Positions 34,014-42,160 of a stretch of 64,000 nucleotides of DNA are shown here, in pieces (the stretch's first letter is position 1; every line of letters begins with the position of its first letter). A program made the translations under genes and the position numbers. This stretch comes from Streptomyces sp. CBMA29 (GTDB lineage Bacteria > Actinomycetota > Actinomycetes > Streptomycetales > Streptomycetaceae), in assembly GCF_014596445.1 (NCBI RefSeq), contig NZ_MECL01000227.1, positions 1-64,000 of the forward strand, given 5' to 3'. Under the pieces are notes generated by a model that was given only the letters and a program-made list of their open reading frames with translations, was not told the DNA's origin and did no database searches.

Positions 34014-34628
34014 TCAGCGGGCGTAGTACTCGACGACGAGCTGCTCGTCGCAGATGACGGGGATCTCGTTGCGGTTGGGGTCCCGGTCCAGGCGGAAGGC
34101 GAGGGCCTGGAGGTTGGTCTGGAGGTAGCGGGGAGCTTCGCCCTCACCGGCCCAGCCGCCTTCGCGGGCGACGATGAACGGCGTCTTCTCGCGGGAGCGC
34201 TCGCGGACGGTCACGACGTCGTCCGGGCTGACCCGGAAGGACGGCTTGTCGACCTTGCGGCCGTTGACCTCGATGTGGCCGTGCACGACCATCTGGCGGG
34301 ACTGGTAGATCGTCCGGGCCAGACCGGCGCGGAGCACGAGGGCGTCCAGGCGCCGCTCCAGCTCGATGATCAGGGCCTCGCCGGTCCGCTTGCCGGAGAC
34401 CTTCTTGGCGCGGTCGTACGCGCGCTGCATCTGCCGCTCGCTGATGTCGTACTGCGCGCGCAGCCGCTGCTTCTCCAGCAGCCGGGTCTTGTAGTCGCTG
34501 TTCTGCTTGCGACCGCGACCGTGCTCACCGGGCGGGTAGGGGCGGGCCTCGAAGTACTTGACCGCCTTGGGGGTGAGCGCGATGCCCAGCGCCCGGGACT
34601 TCTTGACCTTGGGACGCGACTGATTCAC
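34014..34628 (-). CDS. rpsD: 30S ribosomal protein S4, zinc-free type
   Basis: S4 nucleates 30S assembly. The 204-residue protein begins NQSRPKVKKSRALGIALTPK after a GTG (34626-34628), with GGAGG 10 bases upstream. It contains the S4 RNA-binding domain (LDALVLRAGLARTIYQSRQM and VVHGHIEVNGRKVDKPSFRV) and the family end ICDEQLVVEYYAR. The N-terminal zinc cysteines found in many S4 proteins are absent. Unlike in E. coli it is not in the alpha operon but alone, as in other Streptomyces. A strong iron box lies 23 bp upstream of its start, shared with the divergent gene. Confidence 0.97.
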   Translation of the reverse strand: MNQSRPKVKKSRALGIALTPKAVKYFEARPYPPGEHGRGRKQNSDYKTRLLEKQRLRAQYDISERQMQRAYDRAKKVSGKRTGEALIIELERRLDALVLRAGLARTIYQSRQMVVHGHIEVNGRKVDKPSFRVSPDDVVTVRERSREKTPFIVAREGGWAGEGEAPRYLQTNLQALAFRLDRDPNRNEIPVICDEQLVVEYYAR

Positions 34629-34650
34629 GTGCGTTGAACCTCCGTGTAAA

Positions 34651-34669
34651 TTAGGTAAGGCTTACCTTA
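34651..34669. promoter_or_regulatory. Iron box (DmdR1/DtxR-type operator)
   Basis: TTAGGTAAGGCTTACCTTA matches 16 of 19 positions of the DtxR/IdeR/DmdR1 consensus TTAGGTTAGGCTAACCTAA and is itself a near-perfect palindrome. It lies between the divergent rpsD and DUF2470 genes, directly before the GAGGAG ribosome site of the latter. A TTGAAC at 34634-34639 could be the -35 of the DUF2470 promoter, placing the box over its -10 region. Confidence 0.8.
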
Positions 34670-34683
34670 GCTGAGGAGAACGC

Positions 34684-35481
34684 ATGTTTCGACCCGGGAA
34701 CCCCATGCCTGGCGTACCAGCACATGGTCAGCCGCGTCCCGAAGTGGAAGAAGCGCCCCGGCTGCCCTCGGCAGCCGAACGCGCGCGAACTCTCGTCGAG
34801 AATAACTCGTCCGCCGTCGTGACGATTCCCGGCCTGGCCACGGCCGGATCCGACGTCATGGCCCCGGTGCGCCGCTCCGTGGGGCCCACAGGCGACGTGT
34901 TCCTGCTGCTCCCCGACGAATCCCCCGCCGTGCGCGTGGTGCGGGCCGCGGGCGGCGAGGAGATCGAGGCTGTGCTGGAGATCACGGATGTGGCACCGGT
35001 CGCGGTGCCGCACCGGATTCGCGGCAGGGCCTGGGTCGCGGGCTGGCTGACACCCGTCCCGGGCGGCGCGATGGAGTCCGGTACGACGCTGCTCCGCCTG
35101 GAGACCGGCGAGATCTCGCTCGACGACCTGTGGGGCGCCGCCCTGGTCGAGCCCGACGAGTTCGCCGACGCCGCCGCCGACCCGCTCGCCGAGTACGAGA
35201 GCGAACTGCTCCAGCACCTCGCCGCGGCGCACAGCGCCCAGGTGGGTCTCCTGTGCGCCCTCGTCGGCCGCCACGAGGCGTCCTGCGACGGCGTCTCCGC
35301 GGGCTCGCGCCCGCCGCTGAGCGCCGTGCCGCTGGCGCTCGACCGCTTCGGGCTGCGGGTGCGCTTCACCGGCGACAACAGCGTCTTCGACGCCCGCTTC
35401 GACTTCCCCGAGCCCGTCTGCGACCGCGACGGACTGCGCCGCTCGATGCACGCGCTCTTCGACGCGGCCCGCGACTCCTGA
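34684..35481 (+). CDS. DUF2470 (HugZ-type heme-utilisation) domain protein, probably iron regulated
   Basis: The 265-residue protein has an N-terminal region with RARTLVENNSSAVVTIPGLA, resembling the split-barrel pyridoxamine-oxidase-like fold. Its C-terminal region fits DUF2470: LAEYESELLQHLAAAHSAQV, ALDRFGLRVRF and VFDARFDFPEPVCDRDGLRR. DUF2470 proteins occur in HugZ-like heme-degrading or heme-storing proteins. The iron box in its promoter supports a role under iron limitation, such as heme iron release, but no enzymatic residue is certain. The ATG at 34684 has GAGGAG at 5-base spacing. Confidence 0.85.
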   Translation: MFRPGNPMPGVPAHGQPRPEVEEAPRLPSAAERARTLVENNSSAVVTIPGLATAGSDVMAPVRRSVGPTGDVFLLLPDESPAVRVVRAAGGEEIEAVLEITDVAPVAVPHRIRGRAWVAGWLTPVPGGAMESGTTLLRLETGEISLDDLWGAALVEPDEFADAAADPLAEYESELLQHLAAAHSAQVGLLCALVGRHEASCDGVSAGSRPPLSAVPLALDRFGLRVRFTGDNSVFDARFDFPEPVCDRDGLRRSMHALFDAARDS

Positions 35482-35494
35482 CCCCGGGGGTGTG

Positions 35495-36856
35495 TCAGTC
35501 CGAGGCCGGGGCCTCGCCCGCGAGCCGGGCGCGGACCCGGTCCAGGACGTCCGCGTAACGGGCCTCCGTGCCGTGCCGGGTCGGCTCGTAGTAGCGGCGG
35601 TCGCGCAGCTCGTCCGGCGCGTACTGCTGCGCGGCGATGCCGCCGGGCACGTCGTGCGGGTAGACGTACCCCTGGGCGTGGCCGAGCTTGGCGGCGCCCT
35701 TGTAGTGGCCGTCGCGCAGGTGCGCGGGCACGGGTCCCGCCTTGCCCGCGCGTACGTCCGCCAGCGCCGCGCCGATCGCGGTGGTGGCCGCGTTGGACTT
35801 TGGCGCGAGCGCCAGCGCGATGGTGGCGTGGCTGAGGGTCAGCGCGGCCTCGGGGAAGCCGATCATGGCGACGGCCTGGGCGGCGGCGACGGCGGTGGGC
35901 AGGGCGGTGGGGTCGGCGAGGCCGATGTCCTCGCTGGCGGAGATCATCAGGCGCCGCGCGATGAAGCGCGGGTCCTCGCCCGCGTCGATCATGCGGGCGA
36001 GGTAGTGCAGGGCGGCGTCCACGTCGGAGCCGCGAATGGACTTGATGAGGGCGCTGGCCACGTCGTAGTGCTGGTCGCCGTCGCGGTCGTAGCGCACGGC
36101 GGCCCGGTCGACGGACTCTTCGAGGGTGGCCAGGGTGAGCGCGTCCTCGCCCTTGTCCAGGGCGGAGCCCGCGCCCGCCTCCAGGGCTGTCAGGGCGCGC
36201 CGCGCGTCGCCGCCGGCGATCCGCAGCAGGTGCTCCTCCGCGTCCTGCGGCAGGGTCACGGCGCCGCCGAGACCGCGCTCGTCGGTCACCGCGCGGCGCA
36301 GCACACCGCGCAGGTCGTCGTCGGTGAGCGGTTCGAGGGTGAGCAGCAGGGAGCGGGACAGCAGCGGCGAGATGATCGAGAAGTACGGGTTCTCCGTGGT
36401 GGCCGCGATCAGGGTGACCCAGCGGTTCTCGACGGCGGGCAGCAGCGAGTCCTGCTGGGCCTTGCTGAAGCGGTGGATCTCGTCCAGGAACAGCACGGTC
36501 TCGCGCTGGTAGCCGCCCGCCTGGCGCTTGGCGCTCTCGATGACCGCGCGGACCTCCTTGACGCCCGCGGTGATCGCCGAGAGTTCGACGAAGCGCTTGT
36601 CTGTGGCCTTGCTGACCACGTACGCCAGCGTGGTCTTCCCGGTCCCCGGCGGACCCCACAGGATCACCGAGGACGCGCCCGCCGGTCCCCCGCCGTCGGC
36701 CACCAGGCGGCGCAGCGGGGAGCCGGGGCGCAGCAGGTGCTGCTGGCCGACGACCTCGTCGAGGGTACGGGGCCGCATCCGTACGGCGAGCGGGCTGCTG
36801 CCCGGATCCCGCTCGTGACGGTCCTCTGCGGCTGCGGTGAACAGATCTGGCTCCAC
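35495..36856 (-). CDS. rarA: Replication-associated recombination factor RarA (MgsA) AAA+ ATPase
   Basis: RarA acts at stalled replication forks and ssDNA ends. The 453-residue protein starts [20 protein letters not shown] followed by [20 protein letters not shown]. It has Walker [20 protein letters not shown], Walker [16 protein letters not shown] and [18 protein letters not shown]. The C-terminal tetramerisation region has [16 protein letters not shown] and [10 protein letters not shown]. Length and motifs are normal. It ends 13 bp from the convergent DUF2470 gene. Confidence 0.96.
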   Translation of the reverse strand: MEPDLFTAAAEDRHERDPGSSPLAVRMRPRTLDEVVGQQHLLRPGSPLRRLVADGGGPAGASSVILWGPPGTGKTTLAYVVSKATDKRFVELSAITAGVKEVRAVIESAKRQAGGYQRETVLFLDEIHRFSKAQQDSLLPAVENRWVTLIAATTENPYFSIISPLLSRSLLLTLEPLTDDDLRGVLRRAVTDERGLGGAVTLPQDAEEHLLRIAGGDARRALTALEAGAGSALDKGEDALTLATLEESVDRAAVRYDRDGDQHYDVASALIKSIRGSDVDAALHYLARMIDAGEDPRFIARRLMISASEDIGLADPTALPTAVAAAQAVAMIGFPEAALTLSHATIALALAPKSNAATTAIGAALADVRAGKAGPVPAHLRDGHYKGAAKLGHAQGYVYPHDVPGGIAAQQYAPDELRDRRYYEPTRHGTEARYADVLDRVRARLAGEAPASD

Positions 36857-36865
36857 TCCGGCAGC

Positions 36866-37588
36866 CTATGTGCTGGGTGTGACAGCCCGGTCCGCGGCGG
36901 CGGCGAGCAGGGCGTGGACCAGGCGCGGGTCGGTGCCGTTCTCGGGGTGCCACTGGACGCCGAGGACGAAGCGCTCGCCTGGTGCCTCGACGGCCTCCAC
37001 GGTGCCGTCGTCGGCGTGCGCGGCGGCGGTGAGGCCGTCGCCGAGACGGTCGACGGCCTGGTGGTGGTAGGTGGGCACGTCCTGGGGGCCCGGCAGTACG
37101 CGGGCCAGCAGGGTGCCGGGCACGGGCGTGACGCGGTGCTCGCCGAAGACGCCGGGCTCGGGGGCGTGGGCGTCGTGGCCGACGCGGTCCGGCAGGTGCT
37201 GGACGAGCGTGCCGCCGTACAGCGCGTTCATGAGCTGCATGCCGCGGCAGATCCCGAGGACGGGGGTGGCCGCGTCCAGGGCGGCGCGCAGGACGGCCGA
37301 CTCCCAGCCGTCGCGCTCCGGTGCGGGCGGCCCGGTGCGCGGGTGGCGCGGTTCGCCGTAGCGCTCGGGTGCGATGTCCGGGCCGCCCGCCACGATCACC
37401 GCGTCCATCCGCGCGACGGCCGCCGGTGCGCGCCCGGCCGCGTCGGGCGGCAGCAGGACGGCGACGGCGCCCGCGGCCTGCACCAGGCGCGGATAGGTGG
37501 CGGGCAGCAGGACGGCGGAGGTGTCCCACAGCCCCCAGCGCGCCCGCTCCAGATAGGTGGTGACCCCCACCAGCAGCGTCCTCGGCAC
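36866..37588 (-). CDS. Class I glutamine amidotransferase-like gamma-glutamyl hydrolase (PuuD type)
   Basis: The 240-residue protein has the gamma-glutamyl-GABA hydrolase fold. The nucleophile Cys114 is in LGICRGMQLMNALYGGT, and the triad partners are in VLGVQWHPE (His214, Glu216). The segments VIVAGGPDIAPERYGEP and YHHQAVDRLGDGL are as in PuuD. It would release glutamate from a gamma-glutamyl product. It lies downstream of the FadR-type regulator on the same strand and next to the glutamine-synthetase-like gene, so it likely carries out the last step of that route. The start ATG (37586-37588) is well placed. Confidence 0.9.
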   Translation of the reverse strand: MPRTLLVGVTTYLERARWGLWDTSAVLLPATYPRLVQAAGAVAVLLPPDAAGRAPAAVARMDAVIVAGGPDIAPERYGEPRHPRTGPPAPERDGWESAVLRAALDAATPVLGICRGMQLMNALYGGTLVQHLPDRVGHDAHAPEPGVFGEHRVTPVPGTLLARVLPGPQDVPTYHHQAVDRLGDGLTAAAHADDGTVEAVEAPGERFVLGVQWHPENGTDPRLVHALLAAAADRAVTPST

Positions 37589-37660
37589 CGTCCCCGTCCT
37601 CCCGCGTCGGCCAATGGTCCGGACCCGTACCTTAACCGGCGCGATTCGTCCGCCCCGCGC

Positions 37661-38494
37661 TCAGCACAGAAAGCCCCGCAACAGCGAGGCCGTGCCCGCG
37701 AGGTGCTGCCGCATCGTCTGCCGCGCCCGCGCTTCGTCGGCGGCCAGGACGGCGGCGACCAGGGCGGCGTGCTGACCCTGGGAGTGCTCGATGTTGCGGA
37801 CCAGCATGGGGATGCCGTCCAGGAGTTGGTTGACCCGGGCCCGGACGGCGGCGTACTGGCGGGCCAGCGAGGGGGAGCCGGACAGCTCGGCTATCGCGAG
37901 GTGGAGGAGCGTGTCGGCGCGCCGGTAGTCCTCGATGGGGGCGTCCCCGGTGGCGCGCAGCCGGGCCCGCAGCAGGTCGGCGTCCGCACCGGTGAGGCGC
38001 GCGCGGGCGCAGAGCCCGGCGGCGCCCACCTCCAGGACCTCGCGGAAGCGGAGCACGTCGTCCAGACCCGCCGCGTCCAGACCCGCCGCGCCCAGGCCCG
38101 CCGCGTCCAGGGGCAGGGCGTCCGCGCCGGGCGGCCTCGGCCGGACGAAGGTGCCGCCCTGGCGACCGCGGCGGCTCTCGACCAGGCCCTCCTCGTGCAG
38201 CACGCGCAGCGCCTCGCGCAGGGTGACCCGGCTGATCGCCAGCCGCCCGGCGAGTTCCCGCTCCGGGGGCAGCCGGCCGCCCGCGGGGACCAGGCCGAGG
38301 CGGACCACTTGGAGCAGCCGCTCCACGGCTTCCTCGAAGCCGTTGCCGCCGCGCACCGGCCGAAGCACCGTGTCGAGTGGGTCGGCGGCCCGCGCCGGAG
38401 GCTCCGCCGGCCGCCCGGCCGTCGCCTGGGCCGTCGGCTCGCCCATCGGATCTGCCATCGCCTCGGCCATCGGGTCCGTCATCCGCTCCGTCAT
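37661..38494 (-). CDS. FadR-subfamily GntR transcriptional regulator
   Basis: The 277-residue protein has a winged helix near residues 50-120 (GRLPPERELAGRLAISRVTL and REALRVLHEEGLVESRRGR) and an all-helical FCD ligand domain. The FCD domain includes VLRFREVLEVGAAGLCA, TLLHLAIAELSGSPSLARQY and SQGQHAALVAAVLAADEARA. The N-terminus has five Met within 17 residues (MTERMTDPMAEAMADPM), so the true start is uncertain by up to 17 codons. A second small repeat, DAAGLGAAGLDAAGLDD, lies between domains. It is divergent from the ligase gene and likely represses the cassette until a substrate-derived effector binds. Confidence 0.9.
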   Translation of the reverse strand: MTERMTDPMAEAMADPMGEPTAQATAGRPAEPPARAADPLDTVLRPVRGGNGFEEAVERLLQVVRLGLVPAGGRLPPERELAGRLAISRVTLREALRVLHEEGLVESRRGRQGGTFVRPRPPGADALPLDAAGLGAAGLDAAGLDDVLRFREVLEVGAAGLCARARLTGADADLLRARLRATGDAPIEDYRRADTLLHLAIAELSGSPSLARQYAAVRARVNQLLDGIPMLVRNIEHSQGQHAALVAAVLAADEARARQTMRQHLAGTASLLRGFLC

Positions 38495-38566
38495 GGCGAG
38501 GCCCCCTTCCCTTCAATGGTTCACACCCATACCTTAAGTCTTCCGACCGATCCGAGAGGTTCCGCT

Positions 38567-39940
38567 GTGGCAGAACACACTCCAGCCCTGTCCGTCGGCG
38601 CGCTCCGCTCGCTGGTGGCGGCGGGCGAGATCCACACCGTCGTCCTGGCTTTCACCGACATGCAGGGGCGGCTCCAGGGCAAGCGGTTCGCGGCTCCGTT
38701 CTTCCTGGAGGAGGTGCTGCCGCACGGCTCGGAGGGCTGCAATTACCTGCTCGCCGTCGACGTCGACCTCAATACGGTGGACGGCTACGCGATGTCGTCC
38801 TGGGAGCGGGGCTACGGCGACTTCGCGATGCGCCCCGACCCCACGACGCTGCGCCGCATTCCCTGGCAGGACGGCACCGCGCTGCTGCTGGCCGATCTGA
38901 CGTGGGAGGACGGCAGCCCGGTCAGCGCCTCGCCGCGGCAGATCCTGCGGCAGCAGCTCGACCGGCTCGCAGGACACGGCCTGACCGCGCACGCGGGCAC
39001 CGAGCTGGAGTTCCTGGTCTTCCGCGACACCTACGAACGGGCGTGGGACAGCGGCTACCGCGGGCTGACCCCGGCCAACCAGTACAACGCCGACTACTCG
39101 GTGCTGGCCACCGCCCGGGTCGAACCGCTGCTGCGCCGCATCCGCAATGAGATGGCGGGCGCCGGGCTGGTCCCGGAGTCCGCGAAGGGCGAGTGCAACC
39201 TCGGCCAGCACGAGGTGGTGTTCCGCTACGACGAGGCGCTGACCACCTGCGACCAGCACAGCGTCTACAAGACCGGCGCCAAGGAGATCGCCTCGCAGGA
39301 GGGCATGGCGGTCACCTTCATGGCGAAGTTCAACGAGCGCGAGGGCAACTCCTGCCATATCCACCTGTCGCTGCGGGACGCGGACGGCGCCCCTGCGATG
39401 GCCGACCCCGAGGACCACTCCCCCACCGCGATGTCCCCGCTGATGCGGCACTTCCTGGCCGGACAGCTCGCCGCCCTGCGGGAGTTCTCGCTGTTCTTCG
39501 CGCCGAACATCAACTCCTACAAGCGCTTCCGCCCCGGCTCCTTCGCGCCCACCGCGGTCGCCTGGGGCCGGGACAACCGCACCTGCGCGCTGCGCGTGGT
39601 CGGCCACGGCCCCTCGCTGCGGCTGGAGAACCGGGTGCCCGGCGGCGACGTGAACCCGTATCTGGCGGTCGCCGCGATGGTCGCCGCCGGACTGCACGGC
39701 GTCGAGCGGGAGTTGGAACTGCCGGAGCCGTGTACGGGCAACGCCTACACGGAGTCGTACGAGCAGGTGCCCGGATCGCTGCGGGAGGCCGCCGAGCTGT
39801 GGTCGGGCAGCGACCTGGCCCGCGAGGTGTTCGGCCCCGAGGTCGTCGCGCACTACGCGAACATGGCGCGGATCGAGCAGCGGCAGTTCGACACCGCGGT
39901 CACGGACTGGGAGCGGTTCCGCTCCTTCGAGCGGATGTAG
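38567..39940 (+). CDS. Glutamine-synthetase-like gamma-glutamyl ligase (GlnA4 type, probable gamma-glutamylethanolamide or polyamine ligase)
   Basis: The 457-residue protein has the GS fold. Metal and glutamate sites are GTELEFLVF (Glu146, Glu148), KGECNLGQHEVVFRY (Glu209, Glu216), HIHLS (His264) and the NRVPGGDVNPYL end. The GlnA-type adenylylation segment is not present. It starts MQ-less with GTG at 38567 (AEHTPALSVGALRSLVAAGE). The sequence resembles the PuuA/GlnA3/GlnA4 group that makes gamma-glutamylamides rather than glutamine. The neighbours (FadR regulator, aldehyde dehydrogenase, SDR, gamma-glutamyl hydrolase) fit amine catabolism. In S. coelicolor GlnA4 acts on ethanolamine; the substrate here is inferred. 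Confidence 0.88.
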   Translation: MAEHTPALSVGALRSLVAAGEIHTVVLAFTDMQGRLQGKRFAAPFFLEEVLPHGSEGCNYLLAVDVDLNTVDGYAMSSWERGYGDFAMRPDPTTLRRIPWQDGTALLLADLTWEDGSPVSASPRQILRQQLDRLAGHGLTAHAGTELEFLVFRDTYERAWDSGYRGLTPANQYNADYSVLATARVEPLLRRIRNEMAGAGLVPESAKGECNLGQHEVVFRYDEALTTCDQHSVYKTGAKEIASQEGMAVTFMAKFNEREGNSCHIHLSLRDADGAPAMADPEDHSPTAMSPLMRHFLAGQLAALREFSLFFAPNINSYKRFRPGSFAPTAVAWGRDNRTCALRVVGHGPSLRLENRVPGGDVNPYLAVAAMVAAGLHGVERELELPEPCTGNAYTESYEQVPGSLREAAELWSGSDLAREVFGPEVVAHYANMARIEQRQFDTAVTDWERFRSFERM

Positions 39941-39951
39941 GGGCGGACGGG

Positions 39952-41313
39952 ATGCGGGAGAGCCACGACGTACTCAACCCCGCCACCGAGGAGGTCGTCG
40001 CGACGGTCGCGGCGACCTCCCCGGAGGGCGTGGACGCGGCGGTCGCCGCCGCGGTGCGGGCCCAGCGGGGCTGGGCCGCGCTCGCGCCGGGTGAACGCGC
40101 CCGGCTGCTGCGGCGATTCGCCGCCGAGGTCGACGCGCACCTGGAGGAACTGGCCGCGCTGGAGGTGCGGGAGGCGGGCCACACCGTGGGCAACGCCCGC
40201 TGGGAGGCGGGCAACGTCCGGGACCTGCTGGAGTACGCGGCGGGCGGTGTCGAGCGCCTGACTGGCCGTCAGATCCCGGTGGCGGGCGGCCTCGACCTGA
40301 CCTTCCACGAACCGCTCGGCGTGGTCGGCGTCATCGTGCCGTGGAACTTCCCGATGCCGATCGCCGCCTGGGGCTTCGCCCCCGCGCTGGCCGCGGGCAA
40401 CGCCGTCGTGCTCAAGCCCGCGGAGACCACCCCGCTGACCGCCCTGCGGCTGGCCGAACTCGGCCTGGCCGCCGGGCTGCCCGAGGGCCTGTTCCAGGTG
40501 GTGCCCGGCGCGGGTCCCGTCGCCGGGGCGCGGCTGGTCGACCACCCCGACGTACGGAAGATCGTCTTCACCGGTTCCACCGCGGTCGGCAAGCGGATCA
40601 TGGAGCGGTGCGCGGCCCAAGTGAAGCGGCTCACGCTGGAGTTGGGCGGCAAGAGCCCCAACATCGTCTTCGCGGACGCCGATCTGGAACGCGCCGCGGA
40701 CCCGATGGCGTTCCTGGACAACGCGGGCCAGGACTGCTGCGCCCGCACCCGGCTGCTGGTGCAGCGCGAGGTCTACGACCGCTTCCTCGACCTGCTGGCC
40801 TCCGGCGTGCGGGCGGTGCGGGTCGGCGACCCGGCGGACCCGGCGACCGCGATGGGCCCGCTGATCTCGGCGGTCCAGCGCGAGCGGGTCCGCGGCTATG
40901 TCACGCCCGAACTCCCGGTCGTGGCACGGGGTTCCGCGCCCGAGGGCCCCGGCTTCTGGTACCCGCCGACGGTGCTCGCCCCGGACGGCCCCGGCGTGCC
41001 GGCGGCCACCGAGGAGATCTTCGGCCCGGTGGCGGTCGTGCTGCCCTTCGACGACGAGGCGCACGCGCTGCGGCTGGCGAACGCGACGCCGTACGGCCTG
41101 TCCGGCTCGCTGTGGACCCGCGACCTCGGCCGCGCGCTGCGGCTCGCGCGCGGTGTCGCGGCGGGGAATCTGTCCGTCAACTCGCACAGCAGTGTGCGCT
41201 ATTGGACGCCCTTCGGCGGCTTCAAGCAGTCGGGGCTCGGCCGCGAGCTGGGACCCGACGCGCTCGCCGCGTTCACCGAGACCAAGAACGTCTTCATCGG
41301 CACCGAGGAGTAG
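39952..41313 (+). CDS. Aldehyde dehydrogenase (NAD-dependent family)
   Basis: The 453-residue protein has the ALDH landmarks: VIVPWNFPMPIAAW with Asn132, the NAD site VFTGSTAVGKRI, Glu230 in LTLELGGKSPNIVF and catalytic Cys262 in NAGQDCCARTRLLV. EEIFGPVAVVLPF and TPFGGFKQSGLGREL complete it. It starts 11 bp after the ligase gene (ATG 39952-39954), so they share an operon. In a gamma-glutamylation route it would oxidise the gamma-glutamyl aldehyde to the acid. It is slightly shorter than the usual 480-500 residues, with a short N-terminus. Confidence 0.92.
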   Translation: MRESHDVLNPATEEVVATVAATSPEGVDAAVAAAVRAQRGWAALAPGERARLLRRFAAEVDAHLEELAALEVREAGHTVGNARWEAGNVRDLLEYAAGGVERLTGRQIPVAGGLDLTFHEPLGVVGVIVPWNFPMPIAAWGFAPALAAGNAVVLKPAETTPLTALRLAELGLAAGLPEGLFQVVPGAGPVAGARLVDHPDVRKIVFTGSTAVGKRIMERCAAQVKRLTLELGGKSPNIVFADADLERAADPMAFLDNAGQDCCARTRLLVQREVYDRFLDLLASGVRAVRVGDPADPATAMGPLISAVQRERVRGYVTPELPVVARGSAPEGPGFWYPPTVLAPDGPGVPAATEEIFGPVAVVLPFDDEAHALRLANATPYGLSGSLWTRDLGRALRLARGVAAGNLSVNSHSSVRYWTPFGGFKQSGLGRELGPDALAAFTETKNVFIGTEE

Positions 41314-41319
41314 CAGCCC

Positions 41320-42135
41320 ATGTCCGACACCACAGGCACCACCACGGTCCCCGAGGAGGGCGCGCCGGTCTGCCGCCGCCTCGTCGGCCGTACCGCCGTC
41401 ATCACCGGCGGCGGCAGCGGCATCGGCCTGGCCACGGCGCGGCGGTTCGCCGCGGAGGGGGCCAGGGTCGTGGTCGCCGACATCGACCGGGACAGCGGGC
41501 GGGCGGCGGCCGAGGAGACCGGCGGGCTCTTCGTCGCCACCGACGTGACCGACCCGGAGCAGGTCGAGGCGCTGTTCACGGCCGCCCACGACACCTACGG
41601 CTCGGTCGACATCGCCTTCAACAACGCGGGGATCTCACCGCCCGACGACGACTCGATCCTCACCACCGGCCTGGACGCGTGGCGCCGGGTGCAGGAGGTC
41701 AATCTGACGTCGGTCTACCTGTGCTGCAAGGCCGCGCTGCCGTACATGCGGCGGCAGGGCAAGGGGGCGATCATCAACACCGCGTCGTTCGTGGCGGTGA
41801 TGGGCGCGGCGACCTCGCAGATCTCGTACACCGCGTCCAAGGGCGGGGTGCTGGCGATGACGCGGGAGCTGGGCGTGCAGTTCGCCCGCGAGGGAATCCG
41901 GGTGAACGCGCTGTGCCCCGGACCCGTCGACACCCCGCTGCTGCGCGAGCTGTTCGCGAAGGACCCGGAGCGGGCGGCGCGGCGGCTGGTGCACATTCCG
42001 CTGGGGCGGTTCGCGGCGGCCGAGGAGATCGCCGCCGCCGTGGCGTTCCTGGCCAGCGACGACGCCGGATTCATCACCGCCGCCGAGTTCCTGGTGGACG
42101 GCGGCATCTCCGGCGCCTACGTCACGCCGCTGTAG
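41320..42135 (+). CDS. Short-chain dehydrogenase/reductase (SDR)
   Basis: The 271-residue protein has the cofactor motif VITGGGSGIGLATARRF, NNAG (residues 101-104) and the active-site Ser156 with Tyr170 and Lys174 in SYTASKGG. The end reads ASDDAGFITAAEFLVDGGIS. It starts 6 bp after the aldehyde dehydrogenase gene. In this setting it is the best candidate for oxidising the hydroxyl of a gamma-glutamyl amino alcohol to an aldehyde, the step that FAD oxidases perform in polyamine routes. An unrelated specificity is possible. Confidence 0.9.
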   Translation: MSDTTGTTTVPEEGAPVCRRLVGRTAVITGGGSGIGLATARRFAAEGARVVVADIDRDSGRAAAEETGGLFVATDVTDPEQVEALFTAAHDTYGSVDIAFNNAGISPPDDDSILTTGLDAWRRVQEVNLTSVYLCCKAALPYMRRQGKGAIINTASFVAVMGAATSQISYTASKGGVLAMTRELGVQFAREGIRVNALCPGPVDTPLLRELFAKDPERAARRLVHIPLGRFAAAEEIAAAVAFLASDDAGFITAAEFLVDGGISGAYVTPL

Positions 42136-42160
42136 CGGGCGGGCCGCTCGGCGGGTCCGC

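Noticed and set aside
35492-38566. A long plus-strand frame upstream of and in frame with the GS-like gene
   Set aside because: The upstream part is antisense to rarA, the hydrolase and the regulator. The family N-terminus and a GTG with a ribosome site place the real start at 38567.
38495-38566. A FadR-type operator in the divergent gap of the amine cassette
   Set aside because: GGTTCACACCCATACC looks weakly symmetric but does not give a convincing palindrome, so no site was called.
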